Below are positions 1-64,000 of a stretch of 64,000 nt of DNA, piece by piece. This DNA comes from Talinum fruticosum (Eukaryota; Streptophyta; Magnoliopsida; Caryophyllales; Talinaceae), in contig JAITYX010000011.1 of assembly GCA_021018815.1 (NCBI GenBank), positions 6,400,501 through 6,464,500 on the forward strand, read 5' to 3'. Under the pieces are notes generated by a model that saw only the letters and a list, made by a program, of their open reading frames with translations, ran no database searches and was not told where the DNA came from. Position numbers and translations under genes: made by a program. Position 1 is the stretch's first letter; every line of letters begins with the position of its first letter.

Positions 1-20
1 CAGTCACAATAGTCGGTGGC

Positions 21-23
<3 letters not shown>

Positions 24-69
<46 letters not shown>
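24..69. repeat. (TA)n microsatellite upstream of the SCPL gene
   Basis: A near-perfect TA run about 70 bp upstream of the start codon. It lies in the only 141 bp of upstream sequence available, so it is in the promoter or 5' UTR of the SCPL gene. No convincing TATA box can be separated from it. Confidence 0.95.
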
Positions 70-75
<6 letters not shown>

Positions 76-141
76 TGACATATTTTCCCCTGCTTCTTTC
101 AATGATAAGCTACAACGAGCTCGAATAACACAGAACTATCA

Positions 142-62102
<61,961 letters not shown>

Positions 62103-62114
<12 letters not shown>

Positions 62115-62164
62115 GTATGTATTAATCTTCAATTTTGATTATTTGTTATTCGAGAGGTATGTAA
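62103..62164 (+). repeat. Duplicated splice-donor segment of exon 10
   Basis: ATTCGAGAGGTATGTA occurs at about 62106 (the real exon end) and again at about 62148, 42 bp later. Use of the second donor would keep frame length but reads through an in-frame TGA within the added 42 bases, so it would truncate the protein. Confidence 0.85.
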
Positions 62165-62289
62165 ATTGGATTCTTTATATCATTTAGTCATAATTATTTT
62201 TTATGTTATTGTTTGAATTATTAAGAAAGAAGATTTTGCAGTTTTGGTTCCCCTATCCATCAAAGTTTGAAATAGACAAAACCCAATAC

Positions 62290-62655
62290 AACTTTCACAA
62301 AAATTACATTTGACTCCATTGTAATTTGTTATATTAATTTATAGAACCCACAATTTTAGATAAATACTTATGGAACATATGAGGTTTGATTAAATATTAT
62401 GGGACACCAATTCGGGGGACAAACTTTATTTTTCGGTTAATTTCCAATAAAAAAGTTCACATGACGAGTTGAATTTAAAGCTATCGGATCAGTTTTTAAC
62501 CGAGAAAATAAAGTTTATCGCTGGAATTGGTCCTCCATAATATTTAACCAAATCTCATATGATTGATAATTATTTATCTAAAATTGTGGGTTTCATAGAT
62601 TAATATATCAAACTACAATGGACCCAAATGTAATTTTTTCAATTTTCACATTATA
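62290..62655. mobile_element. Foldback/MITE-like inverted repeat in intron 10
   Basis: Two arms of about 165 bp are inverted copies around about 62470. Phrases such as AAAAATTACATTTG, ACCCACAATTTTAGATAAAT, TTAAATATTATGG and AAACTTTATTTT appear on one side and as reverse complements on the other. No clear target duplication or family assignment. Confidence 0.75.
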
Positions 62656-62699
62656 CTCTCAATAATAAAAGATAAATAATTCATAGACTACTAAGATAA

Positions 62700-62965
62700 T
62701 GAAAAATTTTGAGATAATGTATGAACTTTTAGATGTGAAAAATAATTTGTTCTCATACTTGTGTTATTCTCAAGATGCCAAACGGCTATTTATACATGCA
62801 AGATACCTAGTTCTAGTAAAACTAGGATGGCCACCGCTAATATAACTCGGACTCCTAATTCTAGTAAAACTAGAAAGACCACTTCGAAATAACCGAGAAA
62901 AATTAATTCAAACTAAAGACATATTTAGTCTCCTAAATCGAACAAAATACTTTGTTTCCTTAACA
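62700..62965 (-). repeat. Probable 3' LTR of a Copia element (outer end uncertain)
   Basis: On the - strand it starts TGTTAAGGAAACAAAG directly after the purine tract TTGAGGGGGAG (62976-62966), as a 3' LTR should. Its far end is not defined, and the start given is a guess. Confidence 0.6.
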
Positions 62966-64000
62966 CTCCCCCTCAAGTTGGAGCATATAAGTCAATAATT
63001 GCCAATTTGTTTTGTAAAAATAAAAAGTCAAGCTTTCCTAATGGTTTGGTGAAGATGTCAGCAAGTTGATAATTAGAAGGCACATATGACGTCCCTAAAT
63101 TGTGAGCTATGAGACGTTCTCAAACAAAATGACAATCAATTTATATATGTTTCGTCCTTTCATGAAAAAATGGATTCTTGGCGATATGTAACACAGCTTG
63201 ATTATCACAAGTATAACTTCATTGATCTTTGAAGGAATACTCCTAGAGATGCCAAGAACGATTTTGTCCAAATCAGTTCACTCGGTTACCATCGCCATAG
63301 CTCGATATTCCTCTTCCGCAGATGACCTAGACATCGTACTCTATTTTTTGTTTTCCAAGAAATAGTTGACCCACCTAAAGTAACGAAGTATCCTATTAAG
63401 GACCTTCTAGTAATAGGGCATGCTCCCAGTCCGAATCATAGTAGGCATAAACTTGTAGATCTTAATCACTTTTCACAAAATACCTTGTCCCGGGTGTCCT
63501 TTCGGATATCCCAAGACCCGTCAAGCTGCTTGCATGTGTTTTTCCTTCGGCTCTTGCATAAATTGTGAGAGAATGTCCACTGCATAACACAGTTCTAGTC
63601 TTGTAAGGGTTAGGTATATAATTCTCTCCTCTTGTGTACCTTGTTAGGTCGTCAATCGGTGGCCCATTAGCCAATGTGAGTTTATGACCGGCTTCCATCG
63701 GGAACTTTGCTGGCTTTGCCTCGAGTAGTTCGCATTCTTCAATTATCTCAAGCGCATACTTGCTTTGACTTAAAAATAGCCCTTTGAGCTTCTATCAACT
63801 TCAATCTAAAGAAAATACTTGATGGGACCCAAGTCTTTCTAATAAAAACAGCTTGTTGATATATTGTTTAAACTCAAGCACATGCTTATGAATTATTACC
63901 TATAAGCACCAATTTATCTACATACACCAAAAGTCCTATGAATATGCCATCTTTATTGTATGTGAATAAGGAATACTCTTCATATGACCTAACGAAACCA
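62966..64000 (-). pseudogene. Copia pol C-terminal part, running off the window
   Basis: On the - strand: an RT palm piece at the right edge (SYEEYSLFTYNKDGIF.GLLVYVDKLVLIG, with D to K in YVDD) and an inter-domain segment at 63698-63462 with MEAGHKLTLANGPPIDDLTRY. RNase H is damaged at about 63430-63200, and the end EQLADIFTKPL-like region lies at 63075-62990. The YVDK change and the stops show that it is defective. It is a different lineage from the 7.95 kb element, judging by its LTR start and residues. Confidence 0.78.

Overview
The window is plant nuclear DNA from a repeat-rich genome, most likely a eudicot. The evidence is spliced exons with GT..AG borders, plant Helitrons, Copia LTR retrotransposons, L1-type LINEs, Stowaway and Tourist-type MITEs, and degenerate (CCCTAAA)n repeats. 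The species cannot be fixed from sequence alone; Caryophyllales is only a guess. I see no rRNA gene, tRNA gene, organelle insert or bacterial-type feature.

One host gene runs through almost the whole window on the + strand. It is a serine carboxypeptidase-like (SCPL) gene, probably of the clade I acyltransferase type. Ten exons can be assembled (142-287, 742-887, 27190-27272, 43943-44065, 53960-54062, 55146-55183, 56103-56204, 56294-56380, 56515-56655, 62043-62114). All have canonical splice sites, compatible phases and an uninterrupted reading frame of 347 codons. The oxyanion-hole motif and nucleophile serine are present. The last exons, with the catalytic Asp and His, must lie beyond 64000. 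The gene is stretched to more than 62 kb by mobile DNA in its introns, which measure 26.3, 16.7, 9.9 and 5.4 kb for introns 2, 3, 4 and 9.

Intron 2 (888-27189) holds three related non-autonomous Helitrons (one +, two -) bordered by ATT/AAT microsatellites. It also holds a 2.97 kb PIF/Harbinger-like element with telomere-like repeats and what looks like a captured piece of a YTH-domain (ECT/YTHDF) gene. A decayed LINE split by a solo LTR, a second LINE ORF1 fragment and a 665 bp MITE of the same family as the PIF-like element follow. Intron 3 (27273-43942) holds a LINE with a 12 bp target duplication, split by a long foldback element. After it comes an old Copia copy whose RNase H region is split by a younger, nearly full-length 7.95 kb Copia element. 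A CACTA-like end, an 18 bp minisatellite and a TTCGGG-type repeat close the intron.

Intron 4 (44066-53959) holds two copies of an LTR element with only gag and a protease-like region. One is inserted into the LTR of the other in opposite orientation. Introns 5 and 6 each contain one clean MITE. Intron 9 holds a Copia pol fragment and a five-unit tandem array of about 500-550 bp per unit that ends about 65 bp before exon 10. The visible part of intron 10 has a duplicated splice-donor segment, a foldback element and the 3' end of another Copia element running off the window.

Boundaries marked by target-site duplications, terminal motifs or splice sites are good to within a base or two. Limits of decayed fragments are approximate.
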